From NCBI RefSeq assembly GCF_002159625.1, contig NZ_NFIZ01000008.1, positions 1 through 64,000 of the forward strand: a stretch of DNA of 64,000 bases. Reading direction: 5' to 3'. The notes beneath the pieces were generated by a model. The model was given only the letters and a program-made list of their open reading frames with translations. It did no database searches and was not told the DNA's origin. Positions 40,918 to 50,093 of this stretch are shown here, piece by piece (the stretch's first letter is position 1; every line of letters begins with the position of its first letter). Made by a program: the position numbers and the translations under genes. This DNA is from Olsenella sp. An285 (GTDB lineage: Bacteria; Actinomycetota; Coriobacteriia; Coriobacteriales; Atopobiaceae).

Positions 40918-43890
40918 GTGAGGTACGTGCTGGATCGGGCGGCGTACTGTGACGCGGGGGTCATCGCGGAGAATCGGCTGCCGGCGCGGAGCTACTTCAT
41001 CCCGTACCCGGATCGGGCGGAGGCGGTGCCGGCGGCGCGGAGGCGCTACGAGTCGCCGCTCGTCCGGTGCCTGAGCGGGGAGTGGGACTTCCGGTTCTAC
41101 CCGCGGCCCGCCGAGCTGCCGGACGTCCTGGACACCGAGACCGTTGCCTGGGACCGCGTGGCCGTTCCCGGGTGCTGGCAGTTCCAGGGCTACGACCGCC
41201 CCTTCTACGTGGACGAGCGCTACCAGTTCCCGTTCGACCCGCCGCGCATACCCGAGGAGGGCCCCGTGGGGCCGGTCTTCTCGCTCATCGGCGGCGAGGG
41301 CGGGCGCCCGCACGTGGCGCACCCGGTTGGCGAGTACAACTTCGCGGGCGTCTACCGCCGCACCTTTGACCTGGACGAGCGCGAGGCGTCCGTGGGCCAC
41401 GTCATCTCCTTCCTGGGCGTCGCCAGCTGCCTCGACCTCTACCTCAACGGCCGGCACGTGGGCTATGCGGAGGGATCGCACAACACGGCGGAGTTCGACA
41501 TCGCGCCGTGCCAGCGCGCGGGGACAAACGAGCTCGTGGCCGTGGTACGCCGCTGGTGCACGGGCTCCTACCTCGAGTGCCAGGACATGTTCCGCAACAA
41601 CGGCATCTTCCGGGACGTGCTGCTGCGCGAGGTCACCCCCTCCGGAATCTGGGACGTGGGCGTGCGCACGCGCCGAGAAGAACGGGCGAGCCGCGTGCGC
41701 TACCACATGGCCGTTGACCTGCGCCTCGTTGCCGAGAGCACGGTGCGCGTGACGCTGCTCGGGCACGGGCTCGAGCGGGTGGCGGAGGCGCACGCGGACG
41801 GGTGCCGCGCTACCGTCGACCTCGGCGAGCTCGACGTGCTCGAGTGGACGGCTGAGACCCCGCACCTCTACGACCTCATCCTGGAGACGCCCACGGAGTG
41901 CGTGCGCGAGCGCGTGGGCTTTCGCGAGGCGCGCGTGGACGGCAGGCGCTTCCTCGTGAACGGCCGGCCGGTCAAGCTGCACGGCGTCAACCACCACGAC
42001 ACGAGCCCCACGGCGGGCTACGCCATGACGCCGGCGGAGATCGAGCGCGACGTTCTTCTCTGCAAGAGCCACAACATAGACACCATCCGGACCTCGCACT
42101 ACCCGCCCGACCCGTACCTCCTGGAGCTCTGCGACGAGCTGGGCGTCTACGTGATAGACGAGGCCGACCTCGAGACCCACGGCGCCCTGGTGGGCAAGTT
42201 CCCCGCGAGGCAGAACCGCCTCACCAACGACGCCCGCTGGGAGGCGCGCTACCTCGACCGCGCCGAGCGCCTCGTGGAGCGCGACAAGCTCCGCACGTGC
42301 GTGATCATGTGGAGCCTGGGCAACGAGGCGGGCGGCGGCTGCAACGCCGACGCCATGTACGGGCTCGTTCGGTCGCGCTCGAGCCTGCCCGTGCACTACG
42401 AGGGCGCCATCCACTCGCTGCGCCGCGCCTACGACGTGGGAAGCGAGATGTACTCCACCGTCGAGCGCGTGCGGAGCGTGGGCGAGGGCCGCTCGACCAC
42501 GCGGCGCCTCAACGACCGGCCGTACCTCCTCTGCGAGTACGCGCACGCCATGGGCGTGGGCCCGGGCGGCATCGAGGACTACTGGAGGCAGATCTACGCC
42601 TTCGACTCCCTGATGGGCGGCTGCGTGTGGGAGATGGCCGACCACGCCGTGCTCCACCCGGACGGCCGCTACACCTACGGCGGCGACCACGGGGAGTGGG
42701 AGCACGACGGCAACTTCTGCGTGGACGGCATCCTCTACCCGGACCGCACGCCCTCCACGGGCGCGCGCGTGGTGCGCCACTGCTACCGGCCCCTGCGCGT
42801 CCGGCACCTGGGCGGGGACTTCTTCATGGTCCACAACGCGACGTCGTTCACCTCGGGGGAGGCGTTCTCGCTCCGCTTTGAGTGGAACGACGGCGGCGTG
42901 GCCGAGCTCTCGTGCGACGTGGCGCCGCTGCGGCAGCAGTCCTACCTGGTGAGGCCCACGTCGTCCGTGGCGCGCGAGCTCGGCGAGGGCCTGCGGCGCG
43001 ACCGCTCCCGCAGGGTGACCGTCACGGTTCGCCGCCGTGACACAGGGGAGGAGGTCTCCCGCGAGCAGATCCGGCTCTCGGAGATGGCGCCGCTGGGCGA
43101 CGTCCTTCTCGCACGCGACGCGGCGTTTCCGGAGGGCTGCGAGGTCACGGGGGAGGGGCTCGCCGTCGCCGGCGTCATGGCCCCGGCCGCGACTCCCGTT
43201 CTTCTCTGCCGTGCAGAGACGGACAACGACAGGTACCTCTCCGGCGGGCGGCCCATGGAGCGCTTCTACGACTGCCGACGCGAGGTCCTCTCCGTGGTCG
43301 AGGGGGAGGGCACGGCCGTGGTGACGTCGAGGCTCGTCTTCCCCCATCACCGCTTTGTCTGCGAGGACACCTACGAGGCCGTTGCCGCGGGCGTGCTCGT
43401 GACGTCGCGCCTCCACTGCGAGCGCGGGCGCGGCGACCTGCCGCGGTTTGGCGTCTGCTACCGGCTCGACGCCTCCTGGGACAAGGTCGAGTACCTCGGG
43501 CGCAACGGGGAGTCCTACCAAGACATGTGCGAGCAGACGCAGGTGGAGCGCGTCTCCTGCCGCGTGGCGGACATGACCGAGCCCAACATCCGCCCCCAGG
43601 AGAGCGGCAACCGCATGGACTGCCAGTACGTCATCGTTTCGAATGGCGAGAAGAACGTGCAGCTCACAGCCGTTGACCGGCCGTTCGAGCTCGCGGTCAA
43701 GCCCTATTCCGACGAGGAGCTGCGCGGCATGCGCCACCGCGAGGACGAGGCCCGCTCGGGCACCTACGTGACCGTCCAGGCGTTCCAGATGGGAATCGGC
43801 TCGGGGAGCTGCGGCCCCGCCACGCGCCCGGAGTACCGCTTCGACTGCAGGCGAGACTACGAGCTGCGCTATCTCGTGAGCTGGGAGTAG
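40918..43890 (+). CDS. Glycoside hydrolase family 2 beta-galactosidase
   Basis: A 990-residue LacZ-type enzyme. It has an N-terminal sugar-binding domain (VPGCWQFQGYDRPFYVDE), an immunoglobulin-like domain, and a TIM barrel with HGVNHHDTSPTAGYAM, IRTSHYPPDP, SLGNEAGGGCN (acid/base Glu near 469) and LLCEYAHAMG (nucleophile Glu near 540). A beta-galactosidase small-chain-like domain follows to the C-terminus. There is no signal peptide, so it acts in the cytoplasm on imported beta-galactosides. GTG 40918 starts the conserved part. No lactose transporter or regulator adjoins it. Confidence 0.92.
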   Translation: MRYVLDRAAYCDAGVIAENRLPARSYFIPYPDRAEAVPAARRRYESPLVRCLSGEWDFRFYPRPAELPDVLDTETVAWDRVAVPGCWQFQGYDRPFYVDERYQFPFDPPRIPEEGPVGPVFSLIGGEGGRPHVAHPVGEYNFAGVYRRTFDLDEREASVGHVISFLGVASCLDLYLNGRHVGYAEGSHNTAEFDIAPCQRAGTNELVAVVRRWCTGSYLECQDMFRNNGIFRDVLLREVTPSGIWDVGVRTRREERASRVRYHMAVDLRLVAESTVRVTLLGHGLERVAEAHADGCRATVDLGELDVLEWTAETPHLYDLILETPTECVRERVGFREARVDGRRFLVNGRPVKLHGVNHHDTSPTAGYAMTPAEIERDVLLCKSHNIDTIRTSHYPPDPYLLELCDELGVYVIDEADLETHGALVGKFPARQNRLTNDARWEARYLDRAERLVERDKLRTCVIMWSLGNEAGGGCNADAMYGLVRSRSSLPVHYEGAIHSLRRAYDVGSEMYSTVERVRSVGEGRSTTRRLNDRPYLLCEYAHAMGVGPGGIEDYWRQIYAFDSLMGGCVWEMADHAVLHPDGRYTYGGDHGEWEHDGNFCVDGILYPDRTPSTGARVVRHCYRPLRVRHLGGDFFMVHNATSFTSGEAFSLRFEWNDGGVAELSCDVAPLRQQSYLVRPTSSVARELGEGLRRDRSRRVTVTVRRRDTGEEVSREQIRLSEMAPLGDVLLARDAAFPEGCEVTGEGLAVAGVMAPAATPVLLCRAETDNDRYLSGGRPMERFYDCRREVLSVVEGEGTAVVTSRLVFPHHRFVCEDTYEAVAAGVLVTSRLHCERGRGDLPRFGVCYRLDASWDKVEYLGRNGESYQDMCEQTQVERVSCRVADMTEPNIRPQESGNRMDCQYVIVSNGEKNVQLTAVDRPFELAVKPYSDEELRGMRHREDEARSGTYVTVQAFQMGIGSGSCGPATRPEYRFDCRRDYELRYLVSWE

Positions 43891-43900
43891 GGGGCGCCTC

Positions 43901-43928
43901 GGGCCCCATGGGACGGTTCCATGGACCC
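43901..43928. terminator. Hairpin between convergent genes
   Basis: GGG-CC-CCATGG and CCATGG-A-CCC pair around a 7-base loop, between the 3' ends of the beta-galactosidase gene and the HigA-like gene. There is no clear U-run, so termination is only suggested by position. Confidence 0.3.
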
Positions 43929-43931
43929 GCG

Positions 43932-44234
43932 CTAGACGAGCCTGATGGTCTTGTCGCCGATCTGGATGATTGCCTCGAAGGTGCCTCCCAGGGCCTCGGC
44001 ATAGCGCGCGAGCGTGCTTACCTTGAGCGAGCTCACGTCGCCGCTCTCCACCTCGGAGACGCGCGCCTGGCTGATGCCCATGCGCTCCGCCACGTCGGAC
44101 TGCGTGAGGTGCTCCGCCTTGCGCGCCTCCCTCAGCTCGTAGGCCCGGCACTCGGCGATGAGCTTGAGCGCCTCCTGGTGGATCTCCTCGCGGTCAAAGC
44201 CCCTGCGAGCGATGAAATCATCAAGTGTGTCCAT
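43932..44234 (-). CDS. higA: HigA-type XRE antitoxin
   Basis: A 100-residue helix-turn-helix protein: LTQSDVAERMGISQARVSEVESGD is the XRE domain (quoted here as LTQSDVAERMGISQ then ARVSEVESGD), preceded by a helix (REARKAEH) and followed by LKVSTLARYAEALGG. ATG 44234 overlaps the toxin gene's end by 14 bases, and GAAAGGGAAG precedes it. Toxin-first order is typical for higBA. It would neutralise the toxin and repress the operon. Confidence 0.87.
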   Translation of the reverse strand: MDTLDDFIARRGFDREEIHQEALKLIAECRAYELREARKAEHLTQSDVAERMGISQARVSEVESGDVSSLKVSTLARYAEALGGTFEAIIQIGDKTIRLV

Positions 44235-44601
44235 TGGCTTCCCTTTCTGACAGGTATTGTCTGTAGCGCCTCTTGGCTTCTGGAATTGCCTTCCTATACC
44301 ACCTGTTCCACTTTGGTCCTCTCGAAAGAATCCCGGCTTTATCTCCTGCCAGTAAGGTGACTGCGCATCGCTCGTCATCGAAGACAAACAGAATTCGAAT
44401 CTCGCTCCTTCCTGTAGACCTCGGTCTGAGCTCCTTCAGGTTATGGATCGAGGACCCCTTTACAGTGTCAACGAGGGGGCGTCCAAGCGAGGGGCCTTCG
44501 GCGGCCAGTGCGTCAAGTGCTGAGGCAACTTGCCTTGCGATTGGCTCCTTTAGCGAGTCGAGCCAGCTTTTGATGAATTCTGTCTGAATCGTCCATCTCA
44601 T
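44221..44601 (-). CDS. higB: HigB/Gp49-like toxin (RelE superfamily)
   Basis: A 126-residue ribosome-dependent interferase-type protein. WLDSLKEPIARQVASALDAL, GRPLVDTVKGSSIHNLKELR and EIRILFVFDDERCAVTLLAGDKAG match the phage Gp49-like HigB pattern. The C-terminus (IPEAKRRYRQYLSE) is standard for this branch. ATG 44601 lies about 7 bases after GGGGAAAGG. It forms an operon with the XRE antitoxin downstream. Composition is lower in GC than its neighbours, suggesting acquisition. Confidence 0.87.
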   Translation of the reverse strand: MRWTIQTEFIKSWLDSLKEPIARQVASALDALAAEGPSLGRPLVDTVKGSSIHNLKELRPRSTGRSEIRILFVFDDERCAVTLLAGDKAGILSRGPKWNRWYRKAIPEAKRRYRQYLSEREANGHT

Positions 44602-44808
44602 AATACAACCTTTCCCCTATATTGCTCAAGAGGCATGATGCCCCGCTCGTGTAGGAGGGCATGGCTTAGTTGTCTGTATGGGATGGATCGCTACCTGACG
44701 TTCGGATTCGGCGACCTGTCCAATGCGCTGGGTTCTTTGACCGCGACTCTCGCTGGTCGCAGCAGTTCTTCGCTGCGCCCACATCTTAGTACAAACAAAT
44801 GTTCGAGT

Positions 44809-44861
44809 CAAGAAGAAAAAGAGGGGCCCGCGACGCACTGTGAGCTGGCGCCGCGGGCCCC
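44809..44861 (-). terminator. Intrinsic terminator of the FKBP gene
   Basis: On the minus strand GGGGCCCGCG pairs perfectly with CGCGGGCCCC (44861-44852 with 44832-44823), and a T-rich run (TCTTTTTCTTCTT) follows. It begins 23 bases after the FKBP stop codon. Confidence 0.85.
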
Positions 44862-44883
44862 GATAAGGTGGCTTCCCCTCCGG

Positions 44884-45312
44884 CTACTCCTCGACCTCGA
44901 GGAGCTCGATGTTGAAGTTGAGCGCCTTGCCGGCCATCTCGTGGTTCATGTCAAAGGTGATGTTGCCGTCCTCGAGGGCGGACACGATGGCGGGGAAGGG
45001 CTGGCCGGTGGGGGCGGTGAGCATCACGCGGTCGCCGACGGAGAGGGTCTCCGCACCGGGCATGGCGCTCACGGGCACGGTCTGGATGAGGCGCTCGTCG
45101 CGCTCGCCGTAGGCGTCGGCGGGCTCGAGGCGGATGTCGACGACCTGGCCGACCTCCATCTCGCGCACGGCGGCGTCGAAGCCGGGAATCATCTGGCCGG
45201 CCATGCAGGTGAAGGCCAGCGGCTCGTTGCGGTCGCGGGAGGAGTCGAACTTGGTGCCGTCGTCGAGCGTGCCGACGTAGTGAACCTTGACCTTCTTGCC
45301 CTCGTTGCTCAT
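44884..45312 (-). CDS. SlyD-like FKBP-type peptidyl-prolyl isomerase
   Basis: A 142-residue cytoplasmic prolyl isomerase and chaperone. VKVHYVGTLDDGTKFDSS, FTCMAGQMIPGFDAAVREMEVG (quoted as MAGQMIPGFDAAVREM), RLEPADAYGERDE and an insert-in-flap domain (residues about 70-118) followed by FDMNHEMAGKAL match SlyD without its metal-binding His tail. ATG 45312 has AGGAG seven bases upstream. It is a single-gene unit with its own terminator. Confidence 0.93.
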   Translation of the reverse strand: MSNEGKKVKVHYVGTLDDGTKFDSSRDRNEPLAFTCMAGQMIPGFDAAVREMEVGQVVDIRLEPADAYGERDERLIQTVPVSAMPGAETLSVGDRVMLTAPTGQPFPAIVSALEDGNITFDMNHEMAGKALNFNIELLEVEE

Positions 45313-45381
45313 GGAATCTCCTGTCTTTCGGGGCTGTTCCGGTCCCTGATTGTGACAGATTAGGTGGGCTCTCGCTCGGAG

Positions 45382-45444
45382 GACCATACGTACCCGTCAT
45401 TCTGAACCCCATGTGAAGCGAGAATCTGACGAGTACGTATGGTC
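45382..45444. repeat. Imperfect 21-bp palindrome between FKBP and HAAS-domain genes
   Basis: GACCATACGTAC (45382-45393) pairs perfectly with 45433-45444. Inside this, CGTCA pairs with TGACG and TTCT with AGAA after a mismatch and a two-base bulge. The loop is 17 bases. It ends 7 bases from the HAAS gene's stop codon. Confidence 0.6.
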
Positions 45445-45451
45445 GGCAGAT

Positions 45452-46594
45452 CTAGTCGCGGTCGGCGCGGTCCCAGATGCGGTCCCAGACGCGCTTCTCC
45501 ATGAGCTGGTCGCGCAGGGCTGTCCAGTTCTCGCTGGTGAGCTGGCTCGCATCGAGCGTGACGCCCAGCACCTCCTCCATCGAGGCTCGGTCGAAGACGT
45601 GCACGTCGGTCTCGGTGTGCGGGCTGTCGTCATCCGGCTCCGTCTCGTAGACGGTCAGCGTGTCCAGGTCGCCGATCGCGCACATGAGGGCGGCTACGTT
45701 GAAGACCAGGGCGCGGTCGACGTAGTCGTCGTCGCGGGCGATGTAGTCGCGCTCGTCATGCGTGGGGTAGCTGTAGGTGACCTCGAGAGATCCCGTCCTC
45801 GTGCCCGCATTGGCCCCTGCGAAGTAGGTGCTCAGCGGGAGCCCCTGAACGAGCTTCGTGAGGGAGTCCTGGTCCGGGTTGGCGGTGCTGAGCGAGGCGT
45901 AGCCCGAGAGCGTCTCCGGTGCGACGGCGTTGATCTGGTTGCTCAGATCGTCGGCCGGGACCTGCGTGGTGCCGGTGGGCTGGCCGCCGGTCGTCTGCGA
46001 CGTGGTTCCGCCGTTGCCGGTCGTCAGCGACGTGGTGGTGTCGGTTCCGCCGGTGGGCTCGGCGGTCGTCCCGGGCTCGTCGACCTGCTGGACCGTCTGC
46101 GAGGTCTGCCCCCGGTAGTCCTCGTTCGCCCGCTGCGTGTCCAGCAGGTTGAACACGGTGCAGCCCGCTATGCCCGCGACCACGAGAACGACCGCCACCA
46201 CCGCCACGATCACGCCCGTGCTCCAGCGCCTGGGTGCGGGCGCCGCGGCGGGGCCGGGCGCGGCTGGCGCCGGCGGCGTCACGGTGGTGGGCGGCTCGGA
46301 CGAGGCCGGGGGAGGCGGCACGGGGCCTGCCGCGTGCTCGCGCCCGGGCATCACGCGCGTGGGCTCGGCGGGCTCGTCCTTCTCGCCCGCGCCAATGACG
46401 TCATCCACGCTGGTCACGGCCTCGCAGGTGCGCGCATACGCCTCCTCGGCGCTCATGCCCTGTGCGAGGTAGTCCTCGTAGCGGGCCACGAGGTTGCCGT
46501 AGATCTCCTCCTTGAGCTCGATGGTCTCGGCGTCGAGCACGCGACCTTCGAAGAGGTGCTCGACGTACATCCTGATGTCGCTAGCGGTGCTCAT
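45452..46594 (-). CDS. HAAS-domain membrane protein of a PadR operon
   Basis: A 380-residue protein. The N-terminal 70 residues (MYVEHLFEGRVLDAETIELKEEI and YLAQGMSAEEAY) are a HAAS-type helical domain usually found beside PadR regulators. A Pro-rich linker, one transmembrane segment (STGVIVAVVAVVLVVAGIAG, near residue 125) and a Thr/Gly-rich stalk follow. The outer domain to the C-terminus is unrecognised. ATG 46594 overlaps the PadR gene's end by 14 bases. It may sense an envelope signal and feed back on the regulator; this is inference. Confidence 0.75.
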   Translation of the reverse strand: MSTASDIRMYVEHLFEGRVLDAETIELKEEIYGNLVARYEDYLAQGMSAEEAYARTCEAVTSVDDVIGAGEKDEPAEPTRVMPGREHAAGPVPPPPASSEPPTTVTPPAPAAPGPAAAPAPRRWSTGVIVAVVAVVLVVAGIAGCTVFNLLDTQRANEDYRGQTSQTVQQVDEPGTTAEPTGGTDTTTSLTTGNGGTTSQTTGGQPTGTTQVPADDLSNQINAVAPETLSGYASLSTANPDQDSLTKLVQGLPLSTYFAGANAGTRTGSLEVTYSYPTHDERDYIARDDDYVDRALVFNVAALMCAIGDLDTLTVYETEPDDDSPHTETDVHVFDRASMEEVLGVTLDASQLTSENWTALRDQLMEKRVWDRIWDRADRD

Positions 46595-46940
46595 TGGTTC
46601 CCCCGTTCTGCCTGAGGAGTCGGTCGATGATGGTGCGCACGCGAACCCAGCGCGCCGTTGCCTCGGTAAGCTCTCCAAGGCCCGAGTCGGTGATGTGGTA
46701 GTACTTGCGGCGCGCCCCCTGGGACTCGTTGCCCCAGTAGCTCTCCACGAACCCCTGGCCCTCCAGGCGCTTGAGGCTCGTGTAGAGCGAGGGCTCCTTC
46801 ATCTCGTACGCGCCGTCGCTGGCGCTGGCGACGTCCTTCAGGATCTCGTACCCGTACGAGTCCCCGTCCGTGAGCGTGTTGAGAACGATGGCGTCGATGT
46901 TGCCCCGGATGAGGTCGCTCTCCGCGTCTCGGCCTGCCAT
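46581..46940 (-). CDS. PadR-family transcriptional regulator
   Basis: A 119-residue winged-helix repressor. LIRGNIDAIVLNTLTDGDSYGYEIL, EPSLYTSLKRLEGQGFVESYW and GARRKYYHITDSG are the PadR DNA-binding motifs (quoted in parts), followed by a short dimer helix. ATG 46940 follows GGGAGGTG; the earlier GTG 46946 would sit on that site. Its upstream region (46947-47106, shared with murI) contains TGTGTGACA, which could be an operator. It is the first gene of the pair with the HAAS protein. Confidence 0.9.
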   Translation of the reverse strand: MAGRDAESDLIRGNIDAIVLNTLTDGDSYGYEILKDVASASDGAYEMKEPSLYTSLKRLEGQGFVESYWGNESQGARRKYYHITDSGLGELTEATARWVRVRTIIDRLLRQNGGTNEHR

Positions 46941-47106
46941 GGTCACCTCCCTGCTCGTCCTGACTTTTGCTCAGTCTACCAAATTACTATGTCACACAAT
47001 ATACCATTGGAGAGATTGAACTGTGAGTGGCAGTAATCACCGGGCGAGAGGCGCCCTCCCTCGATGCGGTATGCTGAAAGGCGACAAGGCAAAGGGGGCG
47101 GGTGAC

Positions 47107-47886
47107 ATGGGTGAGGCGCGCGACGGCTTCGTGGGGGTCTTCGACTCCGGGCTGGGCGGCATCAGCGTGCTTCGTGCGCTGGTGGAGGAGCTGCCGCACG
47201 AGGACTTCCGCTACTTCGGCGACTCCGCCAACGCCCCCTACGGGGAGAAGACCGAGGCCCAGGTGCTCGACCTCTCCCGCAGGATAGCCGACCGCTTCCT
47301 CGCGGACGGAGCTAAGGCCATCGTCATCGCCTGCAACACGGCCACCTCCGCCTCGGCGGCGACGCTTCGCGCGGCGCATCCCGACGTCCCCATCGTGGGC
47401 ATCGAGCCCGCGCTCAAGCCGGCTGCGCGCGCCTTCCCGCACGGGCGCATCCTCGTGATGGCCACCGAGATGACGCTTCATCTTGACAAGTACCACGAGC
47501 TCGCGCGCGCCTGGGGAGGGGAGTGCGAGGTGATCCCCGTGCCCTGCCCGGGGCTCGCCGCACGCATCGAGCGCGGCGACCTCGACGCCCCGGATCTGGG
47601 CGAGATGGTCGAGGGCCTCGTCGGCGGCTATGCGGGCAGCGTCGACGCCGTGGTGCTGGGCTGCACGCACTACCCCTTCGTGCGCCGGCAGATCGAGCGC
47701 GTCCTCGGCCCCGGTGTCGCCTTCTTCGACGGCGGTGCGGGTACGGCGCGGCAGCTCCGCAAGCGGCTCGCGGAGGAGGGGCTCGCCGCGGTGCGCGACA
47801 GGGCCGGGCGCGTGGAGTTTGCCTCGAGCCTGGACACGCCCGATGAGCTGGGGCTTTATCGGTCGTTCTTCCACATGGAGCGCTAG
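47107..47886 (+). CDS. murI: Glutamate racemase
   Basis: A 259-residue cofactor-free racemase that supplies D-glutamate for peptidoglycan. VFDSGLGGISVLRAL, YFGDSANAPYG, ACNTATSAS (first catalytic Cys, near 75), GIEPALKPA and LGCTHYPF (second catalytic Cys, near 185) are intact. ATG 47107 follows GGGGGCGGG; the upstream frame lacks similarity. It is divergent from the PadR gene and appears to be a single-gene unit. Confidence 0.95.
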   Translation: MGEARDGFVGVFDSGLGGISVLRALVEELPHEDFRYFGDSANAPYGEKTEAQVLDLSRRIADRFLADGAKAIVIACNTATSASAATLRAAHPDVPIVGIEPALKPAARAFPHGRILVMATEMTLHLDKYHELARAWGGECEVIPVPCPGLAARIERGDLDAPDLGEMVEGLVGGYAGSVDAVVLGCTHYPFVRRQIERVLGPGVAFFDGGAGTARQLRKRLAEEGLAAVRDRAGRVEFASSLDTPDELGLYRSFFHMER

Positions 47887-48152
47887 GCGCCCGCACGGCT
47901 TCGGAGCGCCCCTCGTTTGTAGGGTATTTCAAACGGGGTTGCTCAAGTACTACCTGGGAAGTGCCATTTCTCTACCTGCGGGTCTTGTGCCCTCCATTTG
48001 TTGGGTATCTCGAAAGCCGCTGAGGAAATACCCCGAAAACGACCTTTTGCCGATTCACGGCGTCCCGTCGAGCGGGACCGGGGCGCATCGGCCACATCCG
48101 GGGGAACAATCCTCCCAGATGCCGGCGTCGCCGGCAGTGAGAGGAGGACCCG

Positions 48153-50075
48153 ATGTTCGACCATCTGTTCAGCCCGTTCAAGGTTCGCGGCATGGAGCTC
48201 AAGAACCGCATCGTCATGCCCGCCATGGGCACCCGCTTCTGCGAGGACCGCTACATCACGCAGCGGCTCATCGACTACCACGTGGCGCGCGCAAAGGCCG
48301 GGTGCGCCCTCAACATCGTGGAGGTGTCGAGCGTCCACACGCCCAGCGCGCCGAGCATGTTCGTCTCCATCTCGGAGGACTGCTACGTCGAGGGTCACCG
48401 CCGTCTCGTGGACGCCATTCACGCCGCGGGCGGGAAGGCCGGCGTCCAGCTCTGGCAGGGCTCGATCGCGGTTGGCATGGACCGCTCCGCGCAGATGCTC
48501 GTGGCGTCCGACCTGCCGCTCGCCCCGGGCTTTACGCTGCCGGGTATCACGCACGAGCAGATAGACGAGATCGTGACCTGCTTCGGCGAGGCCGCGCGCC
48601 GCGCCCGCGAGGCCGGCTACGACTGCGTGGAGTTCCACTGCGCGCACAACTACCTGCCGCACTCGTTCCTCTCCGCCGGCATCAACCACCGCACGGACGA
48701 GTATGGCGGCAGCCTGGAGAACCGCGCCCGCTTCCCGCTTGCCTGCATTCGCGCCATCCGCGCGGCCATCGGCGACGACATGGCGCTTCTCATGCGCATC
48801 GACGCCCATGACGACTTCCTCGAGAACGGCATGACCATCGAGGACACCATCGAGTTCTGCCGCTGGGCCGCCGAGGCCGGCGTGGACGTGCTCGACGTCT
48901 CCCGCGGCAACATCATCTCCGCGGCCAACGCCTACGAGGTTCCGCCCATCGACCTGCCGCCCGCCTTCAACATCGACAACGCCGCGCGCATCCGCCGCGA
49001 GACCGGCGTGCCCACCATCGGCGTCGGGCGCATCAACACGCCGCAGCTCGCCGAGGACATCCTCGCCGAGGACAAGGTCGACCTCGTGGTCATGGGCCGC
49101 GCCCAGCTCGCCGACCCCGACTTCGTGGCCAAGGCGCGTGAGGGCCGCGTGGACGACATCGTCTACTGCGTGGGCTGTGACCAGGGCTGCCTCGACGGCT
49201 TCGCGGACATGGAGCGCTTCGAGGCCATCACGTGCCTGCGCAACCCCGCGCTCGGGCACGAGACAGACTGGGCGCTCGCGCCCGCCGCGACGCCCAAGCG
49301 CGTGGCCGTGGTCGGCGCCGGCATGGCGGGCCTCGTTGCGGCTCAGACGCTCAAGCTCCGCGGGCACGAGCCCGTGGTCTTCGAGGCGACCGAGCGGCTG
49401 GGCGGACAGTTCGTGACCGCAGGCATGGCGCCGGGCAAGGCCGAGATGGCCGCCGCCGCTCGCTCCCAGGGCGAGCAGGTCGAGCGCCTGGGGGTGGAGA
49501 TCCGCCGGGGCACCCCGTTCACGCCGGAGACCCTGAGCGCCGAGAAGTTCGACGAGCTCATCATTGCCAACGGCGCCGAGCCGCTGACGCTGGGCCTCGA
49601 CGGCTCCCGTGCCTTTGTCGCGGTTGACGTGCTCGAGGGCCGCGCGCAGGTTCCGGACGGGGCGATCGTGGTCATCGGCGGCGGCCTCGTGGGCCTCGAG
49701 GTGGCCGACTACCTGGCCACGGCGGGACACCCCGTCACGGTGGTGGAGATGCTGGAGCAGGCTGGGGCCGACCTCGGCGCCGCGCGCAAGTCCATGGTGC
49801 TGATGAAGATGGCACAGCTCGGCGTGGACATCCGCACCGGCACGCGCTTCGTCGAGCTCGCGGACGGCGGCGCGGTGGTCGAGAAGGACGGCGCGGCGGA
49901 GACGCTTCCGGGCTCCGTGGTGGTCGCCGTGGGCTCGCGCTCCGTCGACAACGCCGCACTCCTTGCCGCGGCGGAGGCGGCGGGCGTCCCCGCGCACGTG
50001 ATCGGTGACGCCAAGAGCCCGCGCCGCGCGCTCGACGCCACGCGCGAGGGCTTCCTCGTGGCCAAGGACCTGTAG
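48153..50075 (+). CDS. Old-yellow-enzyme-type NADH:flavin oxidoreductase / enoate reductase
   Basis: A 640-residue flavoprotein of the 2,4-dienoyl-CoA/2-enoate reductase type. Residues 1-330 are an FMN TIM barrel (LKNRIVMPAMGTRF, EFHCAHNYLPHSFLS, NHRTDEYGGSLENR). CVGCDQGC (near 338) and a later TCLRN Cys ligate a 4Fe-4S cluster. The rest is an FAD/NAD(P) module (VVGAGMAGLVAA near 388; VVIGGGLVGLEVADY near 507). It passes NADH electrons to an unsaturated substrate, typically in anaerobes. ATG 48153 has GAGAGGAGG upstream. No neighbouring gene indicates the substrate. Confidence 0.9.
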   Translation: MFDHLFSPFKVRGMELKNRIVMPAMGTRFCEDRYITQRLIDYHVARAKAGCALNIVEVSSVHTPSAPSMFVSISEDCYVEGHRRLVDAIHAAGGKAGVQLWQGSIAVGMDRSAQMLVASDLPLAPGFTLPGITHEQIDEIVTCFGEAARRAREAGYDCVEFHCAHNYLPHSFLSAGINHRTDEYGGSLENRARFPLACIRAIRAAIGDDMALLMRIDAHDDFLENGMTIEDTIEFCRWAAEAGVDVLDVSRGNIISAANAYEVPPIDLPPAFNIDNAARIRRETGVPTIGVGRINTPQLAEDILAEDKVDLVVMGRAQLADPDFVAKAREGRVDDIVYCVGCDQGCLDGFADMERFEAITCLRNPALGHETDWALAPAATPKRVAVVGAGMAGLVAAQTLKLRGHEPVVFEATERLGGQFVTAGMAPGKAEMAAAARSQGEQVERLGVEIRRGTPFTPETLSAEKFDELIIANGAEPLTLGLDGSRAFVAVDVLEGRAQVPDGAIVVIGGGLVGLEVADYLATAGHPVTVVEMLEQAGADLGAARKSMVLMKMAQLGVDIRTGTRFVELADGGAVVEKDGAAETLPGSVVVAVGSRSVDNAALLAAAEAAGVPAHVIGDAKSPRRALDATREGFLVAKDL

Positions 50076-50093
50076 GCGCGGCCCCGCACGAAA

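Noticed and set aside
40744-44151. 1135-codon open frame on the minus strand
   Set aside because: It is antisense to the beta-galactosidase gene, whose family motifs and catalytic residues are intact.
44626-44838. 70-codon minus-strand frame between higB and the FKBP gene
   Set aside because: Runs through the FKBP terminator, has no ribosome site and no recognisable sequence.
45413-46615. 400-codon plus-strand frame
   Set aside because: Antisense of the HAAS-domain gene; its first codons are the palindrome at 45382-45444.
47922-48033. GGGTATTTC/GAAATACCC inverted repeat before the oxidoreductase gene
   Set aside because: Only nine bases per arm over a 94-base spacer with a degenerate third copy; too weak to call an operator or element.
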